Shown: positions 50,517-61,359, numbered from the stretch's first letter. The stretch: 64,000 nucleotides of DNA from Candidatus Limnocylindrales bacterium (GCA_035626395.1 DASPNR010000031.1:124001-188000), one strand, 5' to 3'. Program-made: numbers and translations. Notes: generated from the letters alone by a model not told the origin.

Positions 50517-50984
50517 TCAGTGCGTGGTCACCGCGATCTTCTTGGGCAGGACCTTTTCGGGCGCCTGGATCGTCACTTCCAGAACGCCGTTCTTGTACAA
50601 GGCCTGCACAGCGTCGGCGTCGGCTTCCCACGGAAGCGTGAGCACGCGTTCGAAGGAACCGTAGGCGACTTCGCGGTAGACGCGGCCGTCCTGGTTCTCT
50701 TCGCGCTGATCGCGCCGCTCGCCGCGGATCGTCAGGCGCTTGCCCTCGACCGTGATGTCGACTTCGCTCGGATCGATGCCCGGAAGATCGGCCCGCACGA
50801 CGATCTGATTGTCGCGCACGAAGGACTCGATCGCCGGCACCCACTTCAGGTTCTGGATCCCGGTCGGAGAGCCGTTCTGCGCCGCGCCGTTGGCGTCACC
50901 GAAGAACCGGTTGATCATGTCGTCGAGCTCGCGGTGCAGGACCGCTACCTCCCGGCCCGGCATCCATGTCGTCATTGCTCTCAT
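50517..50984 (-). CDS. Hsp20/alpha-crystallin small heat-shock protein
   Basis: A 155-residue ATP-independent chaperone. The alpha-crystallin domain (about 50-140) has FVRDNQIVVRADLPGIDPSE, RLTIRGERRDQREENQDG and ALYKNGVLEVTIQAP. The N-terminal part is variable, and the end is a short KKIAV tail that carries a hydrophobic pair of the IxI type. It holds unfolding proteins in oligomers. AGGAGG precedes ATG. A promoter and a terminator flank it, so it is a monocistronic heat- or stress-response gene. Confidence 0.94.
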   Translation of the reverse strand: MRAMTTWMPGREVAVLHRELDDMINRFFGDANGAAQNGSPTGIQNLKWVPAIESFVRDNQIVVRADLPGIDPSEVDITVEGKRLTIRGERRDQREENQDGRVYREVAYGSFERVLTLPWEADADAVQALYKNGVLEVTIQAPEKVLPKKIAVTTH

Positions 50985-51026
50985 CGTCCCGTTACCTCCT
51001 GCTGGAGAAAGTTTCCTGACGGGCCC

Positions 51027-51054
51027 GAATTAAGCATCGGGAACCGGTGATCAA
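51027..51054 (-). promoter_or_regulatory. Candidate promoter of hsp20
   Basis: Read on the minus strand, TTGATC (51049-51054) and TAATTC (51027-51032) are separated by 16 bp, about 43 bp before the start codon. No heat-shock sigma consensus or CIRCE repeat is evident. Confidence 0.35.
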
Positions 51055-51121
51055 GGCCCCTTCGGCGGACGACGGAATCTTTTTTTCCCACGTCCCCATA
51101 CCGGGTGACGTGTGGGCGGGC

Positions 51122-52996
51122 TCAATGCGCGGGCCTCGCCGCAGGCGGTGGTGCGGGCGGCGGCGCGGCCGCCGGCGTCGTGGCGCCGGACGGAACCGGC
51201 GGCACCGGAGGCCGGGCCAGCGGCGGCTTGCGCGGCGCGGCCTTCCATTCCCGGGCGACCGTCTCGAGCACCTCGGCCCGCGCCCGACGCTGCGCGGCGA
51301 TCTCGGCCCGCCCGCCTTCCTCATGAAGCTCGGCCGCGCGCCGGTAGAGCTGCGCGAAGCCAGCGGCCGCGGTCGCGATCCACGCATCGAGCCCCAGCTC
51401 GGCGCCCTGCGGCACCTCGCGCAGCGAGTCCGGCTCGCTGCGAAGCTGCTTCTCGGCCACCGTCAGCGCCGCCTCCTTGTCGCCGCGAGCCAGCGCCTCG
51501 TCGCTCAGCTCGAGCGCGATGCGGTTGGTGACGTTGTAGAAATCGGTGCGAATCAGGCCGAAGGGAACTTCCCAGGGCGCCAGCGTCGCCGTGCCCACGG
51601 CCACGGCCACCACCAGCGCGGGCAGCAAGCGACGCGCCTGCAGCCGGCGTGTCCAGGTCACCATCAGCGCCAGCCCGTGCCCGGCCAGCGGCGTCAGTGC
51701 GAGCGCCGCCGGGAAACGCAGCCGCGAGAGATTGAAGAAGATCGCGCACACCGCCGCGGTCGAGGCGACCCAGGCCAGCGGGAACAGGAGGCCCGGGCTG
51801 CGCCGCAGCCCGAACAGCAGGCCGACTGCGGACAGTCCGACCAGCACCGGCCAGCTCAGCAGCAGGTGGGACGTGATCGGGATGTGCCGCTGGAAGTAGT
51901 AGTAGTTGAAGTTGTTGGGCAGCTCGTACCAGTGCCAGAACGCGATCAGCTTGCCCGCCACCAGGCGCGCCCAGTCCGTCCAATGGTCGTATCGCGCAAT
52001 CGTCGCCCGCACGACGGCGCGCAGATCCCAGCCTGCTTCCGCCAGAATCGCCGGTGCGTGCTGGTTGCGCACGAATCCGCTGCGCGGCGTGGCACCCGGC
52101 CCGTTGCCGTTGATGAAGTTGAGCGGCGCGGTCACCGCCGAGCGCAGCGGCGGAGCTCCGATGGCGACGTTGCGCGCGATGAGCGGCGAAAAGCCGACGG
52201 CGAACCCGACGAGGAACGCCGCCAGGAACCGCAGCACCGGCGCGCGCGGAATCCCGAGCCATCCGCGCCGCAATGCGACGGTGCACAGCGGCAATGCCAG
52301 CACCACGAAGCCGATCGTGGTCGTCGACACCAGGGCGAACAGGCCTGAGCAGACGCCGGTCAGCACAGCTCGTGCCGGTGAGGACGGCAAGGCCAGCGCG
52401 CGCAGCATCGTCCACAGGCACAGCAGCGCCCCGAAGCCCAGCAGCGCGCTGCGCAGCAGCAGCGTTTCGTAGTAGACGCCGGTGCCAAGGACCGCGGCGA
52501 CGAGTCCGGCCGCGATGCCGCTGGTGTTGCCGAACAGCCGCGCGGCGATCGCGTAGGCAAGCAGACAGGATGCGACCCCCACCGCCGCTTGCGCCAGCAG
52601 CACGATGCGGGCGTTGCTGCTCCCGCTTCCCGCATAGACCGCCGCGACCAGGTACGGATAGAGCGGGTCCTGCCAGTACGCTCCGCGGCCGACCCAGTCA
52701 TTCCACGTCTCGGCGACGTAGGCTTCATCGCATGCGCGGTACCATTCGCCTTTGTGGTCGCGCACCGCGCAGACCAGCGCCGTGTTGTCGGGCAGGAACC
52801 CGTCGCGCAGGAGGACGTCGCCGCCGGCGACGGTCTGCGCCCAGCGATGGAAGAAATTCATGTCCGTGACGGCCCATCGCTCCATGTGCAGGACCGCGCT
52901 GCCCGACAGCTCCAGCCATGCCAGGGCGCGGACGAGGACGGCTGCGCCGAGCACGAGCAGCGCCCCGCGCGATCTCGTCGCGGAAATGACGGCCAT
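51122..52996 (-). CDS. Polytopic membrane glycosyltransferase-like (PMT/GT39-type) protein
   Basis: A 624-residue membrane protein with about 10-12 hydrophobic helices. The first loop has GAYWQDPLYPYLVAAVYAGS, like the DxxPLYPYL segment of GT39/PMT-like transferases. FNLSRLRFPAALALTPLAGH lies near the end of the membrane domain. The C-terminal 130 residues are soluble, helical and then Pro/Ala-rich (PPAPPPAARPAH), which is not usual for the family. It probably transfers a sugar from a lipid carrier, or is an undefined integral membrane protein. Divergent from an NTF2-like gene. Confidence 0.78.
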   Translation of the reverse strand: MAVISATRSRGALLVLGAAVLVRALAWLELSGSAVLHMERWAVTDMNFFHRWAQTVAGGDVLLRDGFLPDNTALVCAVRDHKGEWYRACDEAYVAETWNDWVGRGAYWQDPLYPYLVAAVYAGSGSSNARIVLLAQAAVGVASCLLAYAIAARLFGNTSGIAAGLVAAVLGTGVYYETLLLRSALLGFGALLCLWTMLRALALPSSPARAVLTGVCSGLFALVSTTTIGFVVLALPLCTVALRRGWLGIPRAPVLRFLAAFLVGFAVGFSPLIARNVAIGAPPLRSAVTAPLNFINGNGPGATPRSGFVRNQHAPAILAEAGWDLRAVVRATIARYDHWTDWARLVAGKLIAFWHWYELPNNFNYYYFQRHIPITSHLLLSWPVLVGLSAVGLLFGLRRSPGLLFPLAWVASTAAVCAIFFNLSRLRFPAALALTPLAGHGLALMVTWTRRLQARRLLPALVVAVAVGTATLAPWEVPFGLIRTDFYNVTNRIALELSDEALARGDKEAALTVAEKQLRSEPDSLREVPQGAELGLDAWIATAAAGFAQLYRRAAELHEEGGRAEIAAQRRARAEVLETVAREWKAAPRKPPLARPPVPPVPSGATTPAAAPPPAPPPAARPAH

Positions 52997-53069
52997 CCGA
53001 CGTCAGATAGCGGAATAAGCCCGGACGGTACATACGGAGCGGCAAAAGCAGCCGCGACACGAGAGATCC

Positions 53070-53465
53070 ATGAACGAGCATCCGAACGCCGCGCTGGTGC
53101 GCGACCTCTTCCGCGCCTTCGCCCAGGCCGACCTCGCGACCATCGAACGCATCATCCCCGACGACGCCGTCTGGGAGTTTCCCGGCAGAACCGGCGCACT
53201 GGCAGGCCGTCACGAAGGGCGCCAAGCCATCCTCGGCTTCCTGATGAACGTCACCTCGCTCAGTGCCGGCACCTTCGGCCTCGACCTCGAGGACGTCGTC
53301 GCCAACGAGCGCCACGCCATCGCTCTCTTCCGCGGGCACGCCACCAGAAACGGAAAGACGCTGAGCAATCCCACCTGCCTGAAAATGCGGATCCAGGACG
53401 GCCAGATCACCCGGCTGAAGGAGTTCGTCTGGAACCTGTACGAAGTGGACGACTTCTGGTCCTGA
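53070..53465 (+). CDS. NTF2-like/SnoaL-like protein
   Basis: A 131-residue cone-fold protein. The N-terminal helices NAALVRDLFRAFAQADLATI and RIIPDDAVWEFPG, and the later AGRHEGRQAILGFLMNVTSL, are typical of the nuclear-transport-factor 2-like superfamily of isomerases, dehydratases and binding proteins. No catalytic residue can be fixed. It is a single gene and its stop is one base from the convergent response-regulator gene. Confidence 0.85.
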   Translation: MNEHPNAALVRDLFRAFAQADLATIERIIPDDAVWEFPGRTGALAGRHEGRQAILGFLMNVTSLSAGTFGLDLEDVVANERHAIALFRGHATRNGKTLSNPTCLKMRIQDGQITRLKEFVWNLYEVDDFWS

Positions 53466-53948
53466 CTAGGGTCGCCAGCTGCCGCTGCGGCCGGCAGGCG
53501 GCGCCTTGTTCAGCAGCAGCCAGTAGGAGCCGATGACGCGCGCGGCTTCGTTGAACTGCTGGAAGTCGACGGGCTTGACGATGTAGCTGTTGACGCCGAG
53601 CTCGTAGGTTTCCAGGACGTCACGGTCCAGAACCGACGACGTCAGCGCGACCACGGGGATGTTGTGCGTGCGCGGGTCGGCGCGGATGCGGCGCAGCACC
53701 TCGACGCCGTCCAGCACCGGCAGCTTCAGGTCGAGCAGGACCAGCTTGGGAGCGTCTTCGCTCCGACGGCCCGCGTAGGGGCCCTCGCCGAACAGATACT
53801 GCACCGCTTCGAGGCCGTCACCGACGACCTTGATGCGAGCGTTGAGGCCATGCTTGCGGAACGCGCGCAGCGTCAGCTCGACGTCGGCGGGGTTGTCTTC
53901 GACGAGCAGGATCTCGGCCGCTTCCTCGGCGGTCTCGCTCGAGCTCAT
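53466..53948 (-). CDS. Single-domain response regulator
   Basis: A 160-residue receiver-only protein of the Rcp1-like group. It has ILLVEDNPADVELTLRAF, acceptor Asp in LVLLDLKLPVLDGVEV, VVALTSSVLDRDV, and SYIVKPVDFQQF with the conserved Lys. No output domain. It overlaps the upstream PAS kinase gene by ATGA (53945-53948), so the two form a cognate pair as in phytochrome-type operons. Confidence 0.94.
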   Translation of the reverse strand: MSSSETAEEAAEILLVEDNPADVELTLRAFRKHGLNARIKVVGDGLEAVQYLFGEGPYAGRRSEDAPKLVLLDLKLPVLDGVEVLRRIRADPRTHNIPVVALTSSVLDRDVLETYELGVNSYIVKPVDFQQFNEAARVIGSYWLLLNKAPPAGRSGSWRP

Positions 53949-55120
53949 TCCTCACCTACCGTGAAGTAGAACGTCGAGCCCGCTCCCGGCTGCGAGTGCG
54001 CCCACATGCGGCCGCCATGCCGTTCCACGATGCGCGAGGCGATGGCGAGACCGAGGCCGAGCCCATCGTACTCGGCCGGTCGATGAGCGCGCTGGAAGAG
54101 CTCGAAGACCCGCTGCGCATTGCTCATGTCGAAGCCCACGCCGTCGTCGCTGACGTAATAGAAGCGTTTGCCGTCCTTGTCGCCGCTGCCGATCTCGATG
54201 CGTGCATGGCTGCGCAGCATGGTGAACTTCTGCGCGTTCGACAGAAGCGCCAGCCAGACCGTGCGCAGCAGGTGCGGATCCCCGATGCACTCGGGCAGGT
54301 AGCCGGCGCAGACGTCGACCGAGCGGCCCGCCCTCTGGCCTTCGAGCTCGGCGATGCAGCTGGCGACCAGCGCCTGCATGTCGACCGTCTCGCGCGCGAG
54401 CGTGCGCCTGTCCTCCCGCGTCAGAGAGACGATCGAATCGATCAGGCGGCCGACCTCCTCGGTGTTGCGCCGGATCACGTCGAGCATGCGCCGCCCCTCC
54501 TCGTCGAGGCGCGCGCCCTGGTTCTCGGTGAGCAACGTCGCGAACCCCGCTATCGCACGCAGCGGCGTGCGCAGGTCGTGCGCCGCCATGTACGCGTACT
54601 CGCGCAGATCGCGGTTGGCCATCTCCAGCTCCACCGTGCGGCTCTGGACGCGCTGCTCGAGGTCGGCCGCGATCTCGGCGAGGCGCCGCTCCGAGTCCTT
54701 GCGCTCACCGATGTCGCGGTGGATCTCGCATGCGCCGCAGGCACGGCCGTGGCGGTCGAGAATGGGCGCGGCCGTGATCGACACCGCGACGATGCGGCCA
54801 TCCTTTGCGCGGCGGCGCGTTTCCAGATCGACGGTGGTCTGGCCATCCAGCGTGCGCGCGACCAGATCGGTCACCTCGGCGACCATTTCCGGCGGCGCCA
54901 GAATCTGCGCCGAAGCGCCGGTTACCTCGGCGGGCGCGTATCCATAGAAGCGCTGCGCGGCGGGATTCCAGCTCGTGAACGTTCCGTGCTCGGAGAGGGA
55001 AAAGACGGCATCGCCGCAGCAGCGCACGATGGCCTCGGGGAGGCCCGCCTCGGTTATGGAGAAGCAGTCGTCGGGCGAGGGAAGCGTCCGAAAAGATGTC
55101 TCGCTTGGGCTGCTGTGCAT
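53945..55120 (-). CDS. PAS-domain sensor histidine kinase (phytochrome-kinase-like)
   Basis: A soluble 391-residue kinase. The PAS domain is near 20-150 (FTSWNPAAQRFYGYAPAEVT, DGRIVAVSITAAPILDRHG). A coiled linker of the RVQSRTVELEMANRDLREY type leads to HisKA with acceptor His in YMAAHDLRTPLRAIAGF, and an ATPase domain with DGVGFDMSNAQRVFELFQR and EYDGLGLGLAIASRIVERH. This kinase core is that of bacteriophytochromes, but no GAF/PHY domains are present. The start is uncertain: MHSS at 55120 is used, MPRR at 55180 would add 20 residues. Confidence 0.88.
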   Translation of the reverse strand: MHSSPSETSFRTLPSPDDCFSITEAGLPEAIVRCCGDAVFSLSEHGTFTSWNPAAQRFYGYAPAEVTGASAQILAPPEMVAEVTDLVARTLDGQTTVDLETRRRAKDGRIVAVSITAAPILDRHGRACGACEIHRDIGERKDSERRLAEIAADLEQRVQSRTVELEMANRDLREYAYMAAHDLRTPLRAIAGFATLLTENQGARLDEEGRRMLDVIRRNTEEVGRLIDSIVSLTREDRRTLARETVDMQALVASCIAELEGQRAGRSVDVCAGYLPECIGDPHLLRTVWLALLSNAQKFTMLRSHARIEIGSGDKDGKRFYYVSDDGVGFDMSNAQRVFELFQRAHRPAEYDGLGLGLAIASRIVERHGGRMWAHSQPGAGSTFYFTVGEE

Positions 55121-55323
55121 CCTCGAACCATCCTCGAGTGTTGCCCGGTGCGACGGCTCGGCCGAGGCCCGCCGCGGCATCGTCTCCGCTTCACGGACTC
55201 GCCATCGACATGTGTACGCTGCTTCTCCGACGACGTGCAAGATCGGCTTCGCATCCATCGCGCCCGATGTTCGTAGAAGGGCGCGTCTGCGGGTGGTGAG
55301 GCTCCGGGAGCGACAGCGACGGT

Positions 55324-56655
55324 CTACGACTGATTGCTCAGGTTGGTACCGACAGCAAGAACCCTGTCGTCTTTTCGATTGACGCACGTAGCGATGACGA
55401 GATCGCCTGCGACGTTCAAAGCGGTGCGACACATGTCGAGCAAACGATCAACGCCGAGAATGATGCCGATGCCTTCGGCGGGGATGCCGACCGAAAGCAG
55501 GAGGATGGCCACGAGCGGAAGCGAGCCTCCGGGCACGCCGGCCGTGCCGACTCCGGCCAGGATCGACAGGAGGACGACCGTAAGCTGCTGTCCCGTGGAC
55601 AGCTCCACGCCGAACACCTGCGCCAGGAAGAGAACGGTGACACCCTCATAGAGCGCCGTTCCATTCTGGTTCGCTGTTGAGCCAACAGTCAGCACGAACC
55701 GGCTGACGTCGCGCGGAAGGTGCAGCTCCTCTTCGGCCACCCGCAGGGAGGTCGGCAGCGTCGCATTCGATGAAGAGGTTCCGAAGGCAGTCACCAGAGC
55801 GTCCGAGGCGCTGCGGTAGAACCGCACCGGATGCACGCGGCCGATGAGGGTGAGCGCCAGGGAGTAGACGACGGTCGCCTGCAGCAGCAGCGCCAGCAGG
55901 ACGACCATGACGTAGCCGATCAGCGTCGAGAGGATCTCCAGGCCCAGCGTCGCCGTCAGCGCGAAAACCAGCCCCGCAACGCCGACGGGCGCCAGTTTCA
56001 TCGCCATCGCGATGATCACCATCGAGACGTCGTAGAGGCCCTCGAGCACGGCGACCAGCGCCGTGGTGCGCGCGGGCGCCATCGTGATCGCCACGCCGAA
56101 CAGCAGCGCGAACACCATCACCGCCAGCATTCCGCCACCCGGCGAGCTGCCATCGAGGGCGCCCACCATCTCCTGCAGCGGGTTCTTCGGAATGAGGTCG
56201 AGGATGACGTCGCGCAGCGGCTTGGCCTGCTTGCTCGCGGCGATGGCGCGCTCGGTGGCATCGGCCGAGGCGAACCGCTCGCGCAGATTCTCGCGCGTCT
56301 GCTCGCTCAGCTGGCGGCCCGGCTCGAGCGTGTCGACCAGGCCGATCCCGATGCCGACCGATGCGCCCGAGAGCAGGACCGTCATGAGCAGGGTGGCGAT
56401 GCCGACGCGGCGCAGCCGAGAAAGGTCGCCGATCTCGACCACGCCCAGCGCCAGCGCCGAGAACACAAGCGGCAGGACGACCATGAAGATCAGGCGCAGG
56501 AAGATCTGTCCGAGTGGCTGCGCGATGTTGTCGCTGGCCCACAGCAGACGCGCATCGTCGGGCCCGAGCGCGAGGTTGCCGGCCAGGCCGAGCACCGCGC
56601 CGGCGCCCAGCCCGAGCAGGATCTTCCAGTGCAGAGCCAGCCGGCCTTCGCTCAT
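55324..56655 (-). CDS. Dicarboxylate/amino acid:cation symporter (DAACS family)
   Basis: A 443-residue inner-membrane transporter. FLRLIFMVVLPLVFSALALG is typical of membrane helix 2, TAFGTSSSNATLPTSLRVAE is the serine-rich re-entrant loop HP1, VLTVGSTANQNGTALYEGVT carries the NMDGT-like helix 7 motif as NQNGT, and GTAGVPGGSLPLVAILLLSV is HP2. It imports glutamate, aspartate or dicarboxylates with Na+ or H+. The NQNGT change from NMDGT affects a residue that binds the cation in studied homologues. ATG overlaps the SGNH gene by 4 bases. Confidence 0.93.
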   Translation of the reverse strand: MSEGRLALHWKILLGLGAGAVLGLAGNLALGPDDARLLWASDNIAQPLGQIFLRLIFMVVLPLVFSALALGVVEIGDLSRLRRVGIATLLMTVLLSGASVGIGIGLVDTLEPGRQLSEQTRENLRERFASADATERAIAASKQAKPLRDVILDLIPKNPLQEMVGALDGSSPGGGMLAVMVFALLFGVAITMAPARTTALVAVLEGLYDVSMVIIAMAMKLAPVGVAGLVFALTATLGLEILSTLIGYVMVVLLALLLQATVVYSLALTLIGRVHPVRFYRSASDALVTAFGTSSSNATLPTSLRVAEEELHLPRDVSRFVLTVGSTANQNGTALYEGVTVLFLAQVFGVELSTGQQLTVVLLSILAGVGTAGVPGGSLPLVAILLLSVGIPAEGIGIILGVDRLLDMCRTALNVAGDLVIATCVNRKDDRVLAVGTNLSNQS

Positions 56656-57839
56656 CCGCCGATTCCGCCGCCGCGCGCGGCGGTCGCCGAACCCCGGCCG
56701 AGCAGACGCGGAACCACGCGAGCGACGCCGTCGCGCGACATGTGCGTCTGGTCGACGTACAGCGCCAGCGGCGCGAACTGCGACTGCGCGCGCTGGCGCT
56801 CTTCGTTGGTGACATCCAGGTAGTCGACGACGGTGAAGCCTTCCTGCGCGGCGAGGGCGAGCAGCCGCCGCTTCTCGTCGTGATAGGTCGGGAAGTCGAA
56901 CTGCAGGTGTCCGCGCAGGCGCGTGACCTCGGGAACGCTGTTGTAGATGTAGGGCATGTACAGGAACGTCACGCGCGCGATGCCGGTGCGCCTGACGTAG
57001 TCGCGAAGGTAGGCGATCAGATCCTCGGGCGTCCCGTAGCGCGCCTCCGGGTCGAAGTCGTTCTCGCAGAACACGTACAGCAGCTCCTCGAGGCTGCCGC
57101 GGTAGCGCTCGGCCGCTCCGTCCATGGCGCAGGCGATGTCGTCGGCGGCCGCGCGCGAGATGCCGAGGTTGACGTACTGACGCGCCCGATCGGCGCTCTG
57201 CAGCTGCGAGGCCAGCGTCTCGGAGTCCTCGAGCATGATGCCGTTGGCCACGCTGTCGCCGGCCACCAGGACCTTTCGAGGCGACTGCACCGGCGGCAGC
57301 GTGACGCGCTCCCCGTGTTCGTTGGTGGTGTGAAGGACGGTGCGGAACGCATAGCGTGCGAAGAAAGCCTCCAGCTCGGGCGGCAGCTTGCGGTCGGCAT
57401 CGTAGAAGAACGTCATCTGGTCGAAGGGGTTGAAGAGGTTGGTGCGCAGGAAGCCGACCTTCTTGCGCAGGTTGGGCTTCTGGCGGCGGCACTCGCCGCT
57501 CTCGTCGTTGATGGAGGCCTCGGGCGTCTTCAGCTCCGAGAACGGCGAGTTGCCCACGCCGACGCCGTTCGCCTTCATCGCCTCGAGCATGGGCTCGATC
57601 TGCGAGAGATCGGTGATGGTCACCGTAAGGGGATCGCGGGGATCGGGCTCGAGCTGACGCCGGGCCACGAAGCGGGTCGCGTAGAAGGACCACGCCAGGC
57701 TCGTCTCGGCCTGGCTGCCCTTGCTCAGCGCATAGATTCCTTCGGCCAGCAGATACGGAATGACGGAGGCGCCGAGCAGGGCGAGGAGAGGAAACCATGC
57801 CCGGCCTCGCGGCCGGCCTCGAACGCCGCTGCTGCCCAT
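56652..57839 (-). CDS. SGNH/GDSL-hydrolase-like membrane-anchored protein
   Basis: A 395-residue protein with an N-terminal membrane segment (WFPLLALLGASVIPYLLAEG). The SGNH fold shows block I VLVAGDSVANGIML (nucleophile Ser), block III-like VFCENDFD with Asn, and a late DQTHMSRDG carrying the Asp and His. So it is probably a periplasm-facing esterase or acyltransferase. Its end overlaps the start of the symporter gene by ATGA, an uncommon partnership that may mean hydrolysis followed by uptake of a released acid. That is inference. Confidence 0.82.
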   Translation of the reverse strand: MGSSGVRGRPRGRAWFPLLALLGASVIPYLLAEGIYALSKGSQAETSLAWSFYATRFVARRQLEPDPRDPLTVTITDLSQIEPMLEAMKANGVGVGNSPFSELKTPEASINDESGECRRQKPNLRKKVGFLRTNLFNPFDQMTFFYDADRKLPPELEAFFARYAFRTVLHTTNEHGERVTLPPVQSPRKVLVAGDSVANGIMLEDSETLASQLQSADRARQYVNLGISRAAADDIACAMDGAAERYRGSLEELLYVFCENDFDPEARYGTPEDLIAYLRDYVRRTGIARVTFLYMPYIYNSVPEVTRLRGHLQFDFPTYHDEKRRLLALAAQEGFTVVDYLDVTNEERQRAQSQFAPLALYVDQTHMSRDGVARVVPRLLGRGSATAARGGGIGG

Positions 57840-57846
57840 GGATGGT

Positions 57847-58392
57847 TCAGGATGCCCCGGGGCGCTTCAGGACGAAAGCCAGCGCTTGCGTACACGGCTC
57901 GTGAACGACCCATCGCTTGCGCCGGCCCGGATCGGTCTCCAGCTCGAAGCCGTTGCGCGCGAGCACGCGAGCCGAGGCGACGTTGTCGGGATCGACCAGC
58001 GCGAAGATGCGCCGCATGCCCAAATCCTGGAAGCCGAAGCGAACGATCGCGGCGACGGCTTCGCTGGCCACGCCGCGGCCCCACTCCTCGACGGCCAGGC
58101 AGTAGCCGACCTCGCAGGCGCGTGCCTGCGGGCTCAGGCGTCGCATCAGTCCGCAGCCGCCCAGGATGCGGCCGTCTTCTCGCGACGCGATGACGACGTG
58201 ATAGTTCGGGCGCGGCCGCAGCTTCTGCTCGGTCAGCGTCCGTTCGATGAAGGCCATCGTCTCGGCCTCGGTGTTGGGGCCCCAGCGCAGATAGCGGGTG
58301 ACGCGTGCGTCGCTTGCGTAGCGATGGATGCCGGCGAAGTCGCCGCGGCCGATCTCGCGCAGCACCAGCCGCGACGTCTCCAGGCGGATCAT
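57847..58392 (-). CDS. GNAT family N-acetyltransferase
   Basis: A 181-residue RimJ/RimL-like acetyltransferase. It begins LETSRLVLREIGRGDFAGIH, the acetyl-CoA loop is EEWGRGVASEAVAAIVRFGF, and FALVDPDNVASARVLARNGF follows. It acetylates an amino group on a protein or small molecule. The substrate is unknown. Its start overlaps the stop of the FAH-family gene by 4 bases (ATGA), so the two are co-translated. Confidence 0.92.
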   Translation of the reverse strand: MIRLETSRLVLREIGRGDFAGIHRYASDARVTRYLRWGPNTEAETMAFIERTLTEQKLRPRPNYHVVIASREDGRILGGCGLMRRLSPQARACEVGYCLAVEEWGRGVASEAVAAIVRFGFQDLGMRRIFALVDPDNVASARVLARNGFELETDPGRRKRWVVHEPCTQALAFVLKRPGAS

Positions 58393-59246
58393 GTCTCGTC
58401 GACGACTTTGTTCTCGATGGCACCGATGCGCTCGATCTCCACTCGCACCACGTCGCCCGGAACCAGCCAGCTGCGCGTCGGGTAGCCGACGCCGCTCGGA
58501 GTGCCGGTGGAGACGACATCGCCCGGCTCCAGCGTGAATGCCGTCGAAAGCGTCTCGATCATCTCGTAGCAGTTGAAGAGGAGGTGGCGGGTGTTGGAGT
58601 GCTGGCGCTCCTGCCCGTTGACGAACGTGCGCAGCTCCAGCGCGTGCGGATCTCCCACCTCGTCGCCCGTGACCAGCCAGGGGCCGATGGGGCCGTGGGT
58701 GTCGAAGGATTTACCCAGCGTCATCGTCGGCGCCTTGCGCTGCCAGTCGCGAATGGTCACGTCGTTGACGACCAGGAAGCCGGCGATGACTTCGTGCGCG
58801 CGCTCACGCTGGACGTGGCGGCAGCGCCGGCCGATGACGAAGCCGAGCTCGCCTTCATAGTCCATGGCGCGGGAAACGCGCGGCCGCACGATCGCATCGT
58901 ACGGCCCATGGACGCACGTGACCTGCTTGTTGAAGAACACCGGAAACTCCGGCCTCTCCCGCTCGGTCTCGGCGATGTGGTCGGCGTAGTTGAGGCCGAT
59001 CGCCAGGAATTTCCGCGGCCGCAGCACCGGCGCTTCCAGATGAACATCGGCCAGAGCGATGCGCGCGGCGGTGCCGCCGGCTTCGGCGGCGCGCCGCACC
59101 ATGTCGAGCGGGTCGCCCGGCGTCTCCAGCAGCGCGATCATGTCATGCGGCAGCGCAGGCGCCGCCACCGCCAGATCGACGATCTCCTGGCCATCGACGA
59201 CGCCGATGCGCGTCGTTCCTTGGTGGGTGAAGGTCGCAAGCTTCAT
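58389..59246 (-). CDS. Fumarylacetoacetate hydrolase (FAH) family protein
   Basis: A 285-residue enzyme. The C-terminal FAH domain (about 75-285) has FLAIGLNYADHIAETERE, RAMDYEGELGFVIGRRCRH with the metal-ligand Glu residues, KSFDTHGPIGPWLVT and GTPSGVGYPTRSWLVPGDVV. The family includes fumarylacetoacetase, 2-oxo-hept-3-ene-dioate hydratases/decarboxylases and acylpyruvases in aromatic-degradation pathways. No adjacent ring-cleavage genes are present, so the exact reaction is open. ATG start follows only a weak site. Confidence 0.92.
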   Translation of the reverse strand: MKLATFTHQGTTRIGVVDGQEIVDLAVAAPALPHDMIALLETPGDPLDMVRRAAEAGGTAARIALADVHLEAPVLRPRKFLAIGLNYADHIAETERERPEFPVFFNKQVTCVHGPYDAIVRPRVSRAMDYEGELGFVIGRRCRHVQRERAHEVIAGFLVVNDVTIRDWQRKAPTMTLGKSFDTHGPIGPWLVTGDEVGDPHALELRTFVNGQERQHSNTRHLLFNCYEMIETLSTAFTLEPGDVVSTGTPSGVGYPTRSWLVPGDVVRVEIERIGAIENKVVDET

Positions 59247-59690
59247 GGTCGGCTGCGTCTATCACCCCGCCGCTTCAGTGAAAACGTCCCTTGCCCGCAA
59301 GCGCACGCCGCCCGGCGATGGGCGGCGCCGCGGTAACGTCGCACTTGCCGGGAAGCGCACGCGCCCGGCGATGGACGGCCGCGCGGTAACGTCGCACTTG
59401 CCGGGAAGCGCACGCCGGCGTTGGACGGCGCCGCGGTACGCTGCCTCCAGCGCATCGCCATGGGCCGCAGCGATGGAGGAGACTGCTGCGGATGCGCCGC
59501 GCGCTGGCGTCGCAGGCGCTCGTGGGTCGAGATCGGCGCCGATCGTCGCGCGCACGGACCGCGCTGCGGTACGAAGCCGGCGAGGCGTCGTGGCGCATCT
59601 GGGGCCGTCGCCGACGACGCTCCGTCAGCAGACGATGGTGCTGGCCAGCATCACGAGCTTTGGTTATTTCTCTTCCACCGCGAGGCACCC
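59247..59690. other. Intergenic region between FAH gene and hybrid kinase
   Basis: A 444-bp gap. The proximal part holds the tandem repeat at 59290-59443. The remainder to 59690 has no credible ORF: the reading frame upstream of the kinase is Arg/Gly-rich and lacks domain-like sequence. A GAGG at 59682 probably serves the TTG start at 59691. Confidence 0.5.
59290..59443. repeat. Tandem repeat with 53-54-bp period, about 2.8 copies
   Basis: Units begin at 59290, 59344 and 59397 with CTTGCC(C/G)G(C/G)AAGCGCACG. Each carries a CGGCG(A/T)TGG-(G/A)-CGGC block and, in the first two, GCGGTAACGTCGCA. The third is shortened. The array lies 44 bp upstream of the FAH start, in non-coding DNA. Confidence 0.75.
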
Positions 59691-61337
<1,647 letters not shown>

Positions 61338-61359
61338 GCGCGCGCGCCGCACACATTGC

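Noticed and set aside
51060..51120. Hairpin with T/A-run near the end of the glycosyltransferase-like gene as a terminator
   Set aside because: The 7-T run precedes the stem on the plus strand and reads as A after the stem on the minus strand, so it cannot be an intrinsic terminator in either direction.
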